Program-made: the position numbers and the translations under genes
Shown: positions 62,205-64,000 of the stretch, one piece after another
Numbering within the stretch: the first letter of the stretch is position 1
Layout of the letters: each line of letters starts with the position of its first letter
Assembly: GCF_020103695.1 (NCBI RefSeq)
Contig: NZ_JAHXBF010000047.1
Location: forward strand, 1 to 64,000
DNA: 64,000 nucleotides
Reading direction: 5' to 3'
Origin: Hyalangium versicolor
GTDB taxonomy: Bacteria > Myxococcota > Myxococcia > Myxococcales > Myxococcaceae
The notes under the pieces: generated by a model
Told to the model about the DNA's origin: nothing
The model's input: the letters and a program-made list of their open reading frames with translations, nothing else
The model's database searches: none

Positions 62205-63821
62205 ATGACACGAACAAGAACGCGGTGGGCGCTGGCCTTGGGGGGGACTGCGGCATCCCTCTCCCTGTGGGCCTGCATGGCGATGAGCGACACCGTGCAG
62301 CAGCCGGACTCGGCCGTCTCCCAGCGAGTGGGGGGAGTAGGAACCTGCTCGGGGCCCTACCCCGACTACTGGCAGGATCCGAACTTCGCCGACTCGGGCA
62401 TGTGGAAGGATCAGAAGATCTCCAATCAGCCGCCCGAGCACTGGTCGGGTCCCGTCTTCCGGCTGAGCCAGCGGTACCCAGCCACGCTCCCGGACTCGTC
62501 CGCGGACGAGGGCTGGAAGCAGTTCAACCCCTTCAAGGCGGGCCTGAGCCAGGAGGAGATGCGGAAGGAGGCCCAGGGCTACATGTGGGCCGTCATGAAG
62601 TACATCCAGGCCGGCAACGTCACCCAGGGCGAGACGGGGGGAGACGTCCAGAAGGACTGGACGCTGTGCGACAACCCAGTGCGCCCGTGGGTTCACATCC
62701 CCTTCCAGACCTACGATCCGAGCAGCGGGCGCGAGTTCATCCACGGGCTCACGCGCGAGGCCCCCGTCCTCTTCACCCTGAAGGACCGTACCCAGGTCAA
62801 GACCACGGTCTGGGCGGTGGGCTTCTACAATCCGCGCGCGGCCTATGCGCTCGGGCAGGTGTGGAAGCCGAACGGAGTGCCGGTGTTCCCCACGAGCAAC
62901 ATGGCGTTCCCAGAGGGAGCGGTGATTGGCAAACCGCTGTTCACCACGGCCACGCCCGATCAGATCCCCAACCTGATGAACATGCCGAAGTGGCAGGCCA
63001 ACATCAGCGACCCCGCGTTCTGCGTGTGCAAGGCTCCTGACGGAGGGCAGTGCTCGTTCCAGCAGATCAGCGAGCAGTGCGCGCGCACCCCGGGGACGGT
63101 GTGGCTGCTGCAGTTCGATATCGCCGTGCGCGACAACCGCTCCCCCACGGGCTGGGCGTTTGGCACGTTCGTCGCGGATGGGCAGCAGAAGGCCTCGGAG
63201 AAGAACCCATGGAGCCGCATCTCGCCGCTCGGGCTGATGTGGGGCAATGACTCGCCGCCGCCGGGAGGGCTGGCCATCTCGAACCCGGTGGATCCTCGGA
63301 CGAAGGGCTTCACGCAGGAGGTGGTGTTCTGGGATGTGGTGGATCGCTGGAACGCAGCCTCCGACGGCGGGCACCTGGGATGCAACAGCCGACTCAATGG
63401 CCCGGCGGACAACACGCGCAGTTCCTGCCTGTCCTGCCACATGACGGCGTCCGTGCCGGACAAGAACCGTGCGGTTCCTCCGTTCCTCGATCTGGGCAAC
63501 CTCACGGCGCTGACCTCCAACACGGGGCCGGGCTCCGGCACGGAACTGGGCTCCACCCCAAAGCCGGGACAGTGCGCGACGGCGCCGGGGCAGGTGTCCG
63601 TGGATGCCGTGTACTTCGCGACCAGCACGTGCAGCACCTCGTTCCAGGGGGGCAGTGTCGTGCCGAAGCCGCAGTACTCCAACGGCGGCACCCAGTGGAT
63701 CTCCACGGACTTCTCGCTGCAGGTGTCGATCAGCATGGCCCAGTGGGCAGAGTGGCAGGCGGACCAGGTGGATGAGCGCAAGGGTCCGCGCTTCCTGCAG
63801 GCCATCCTCCCGGGTCGCTGA
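62205..63821 (+). CDS. Monohaem cytochrome-like lipoprotein (paralogue C)
   Basis: A 538-residue lipoprotein (signal ending SLWAC; AGGAG 6 nt before the ATG). One CxxCH, SCLSCHMTA, lies near residue 410. It is collinear with the protein at 5005-6549: shared runs include FNPFKAGLSQEEMRKEA, DWTLCDNPVRPWVH, SGREFIHGLTREAPV and TTVWAVGFYNPRAAY, suggesting a duplication with most residues kept. Extra cysteines (CVCKAPDGGQC, EQC) may form disulfides. Unlike its paralogue it is a single-gene transcript, with its own repeat-rich promoter region. An electron-carrier or oxidoreductase role is inferred from the haem motif only. Confidence 0.82.
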   Translation: MTRTRTRWALALGGTAASLSLWACMAMSDTVQQPDSAVSQRVGGVGTCSGPYPDYWQDPNFADSGMWKDQKISNQPPEHWSGPVFRLSQRYPATLPDSSADEGWKQFNPFKAGLSQEEMRKEAQGYMWAVMKYIQAGNVTQGETGGDVQKDWTLCDNPVRPWVHIPFQTYDPSSGREFIHGLTREAPVLFTLKDRTQVKTTVWAVGFYNPRAAYALGQVWKPNGVPVFPTSNMAFPEGAVIGKPLFTTATPDQIPNLMNMPKWQANISDPAFCVCKAPDGGQCSFQQISEQCARTPGTVWLLQFDIAVRDNRSPTGWAFGTFVADGQQKASEKNPWSRISPLGLMWGNDSPPPGGLAISNPVDPRTKGFTQEVVFWDVVDRWNAASDGGHLGCNSRLNGPADNTRSSCLSCHMTASVPDKNRAVPPFLDLGNLTALTSNTGPGSGTELGSTPKPGQCATAPGQVSVDAVYFATSTCSTSFQGGSVVPKPQYSNGGTQWISTDFSLQVSISMAQWAEWQADQVDERKGPRFLQAILPGR

Positions 63822-63902
63822 GCCCAGGGTGAAACCGAGAGGCTGAATGAAGGCGGCGGGATGCCATCTGCTGAATCAGCACGGTAGCGATGCTGCTCAC
63901 CC

Positions 63903-64000
63903 TCAGTGTCCCTGCTGGGGCGCGGGAGTTGGCAGCAGCGGTCCCTGCTCTTCCCGCCGCTCGTGCCCGGTGGCCACCGTGCGCTCCCGGGCGATGAGGA
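63903..64000 (-). CDS. C-terminal end of a gene entering from the right edge
   Basis: On the minus strand the last 32 codons read 'LIARERTVATGHERREEQGP...PQQGH' then TGA (63905-63903). Charged-then-Pro-rich C-terminal tails of this type are common in membrane transport proteins. Too short to assign. Confidence 0.45.
   Translation of the reverse strand, partial: LIARERTVATGHERREEQGPLLPTPAPQQGH

Overview
The window is high-GC DNA with the gene style of a predatory/social myxobacterium (Myxococcota, most like the Cystobacterineae). The evidence is the abundance of lipoproteins and secreted hydrolases, kelch and Ig-like surface lipoproteins, DUF1801/DoxX/SRPBCC stress operons, Imm52-type immunity proteins, lipoprotein nuclease toxins and a eukaryote-like protein kinase. 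Assignment to a genus is not possible from sequence reading alone.

Layout. 0-5 kb: a tandem-repeat protein, a UvrA-like ATPase and a four-gene ArsR operon with a visible operator. 5-13.2 kb: a minus-strand operon-like run of a single-chain 2Fe-2S/FAD/molybdopterin hydroxylase, two secreted proteins with one CxxCH haem motif each, and between them the wreck of a multicopper oxidase. A close paralogue of one haem protein sits at the far end of the window (62.2-63.8 kb). 13.3-22.6 kb: secreted RNase T2, a large PA14/GH2/LamG lipoprotein, an Ala/Gly-rich protein of unknown role, DUF1993, an M24 peptidase and an RsmJ-like methyltransferase. 22.7-31.1 kb: a LysM protein with a 1068-residue putative effector ending in a lytic-transglycosylase-like domain, a convergent periplasmic protein (possible immunity) and a nucleoside-phosphorylase/serine-threonine-kinase fusion. 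31.4-34.8 kb: kelch/Ig lipoprotein.

34.9-50 kb is the accessory, mosaic part. It contains an intact lipoprotein nuclease toxin with Imm52 immunity, a second toxin/immunity pair destroyed by two amber codons and a frameshifting deletion, remnants of a tyrosine recombinase, a serine recombinase, an IS91-like transposase and other genes, orphan unknown genes, and a 1725-residue SF1 helicase with a nuclease domain and zinc fingers. Imperfect copies of a tmRNA/tRNA-Ala-like 3' end lie beside the recombinase remnants, suggesting repeated island integration. 50-64 kb returns to chromosomal style: a ferredoxin-like protein, a DUF1801/SRPBCC fusion, a GH5 cellulase, gpsA, a HIT/deoxyribosyltransferase fusion, a TSUP transporter, an IscS-type desulfurase coupled to a methyltransferase, a YfhO-like membrane protein and the second haem-protein locus.

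The most promising undescribed systems are the phosphorylase-kinase fusion, the LysM/effector/periplasmic trio, the two neighbouring toxin-immunity cassettes and the HIT-deoxyribosyltransferase fusion. All functional statements are from motif recognition by eye; no searches were run.
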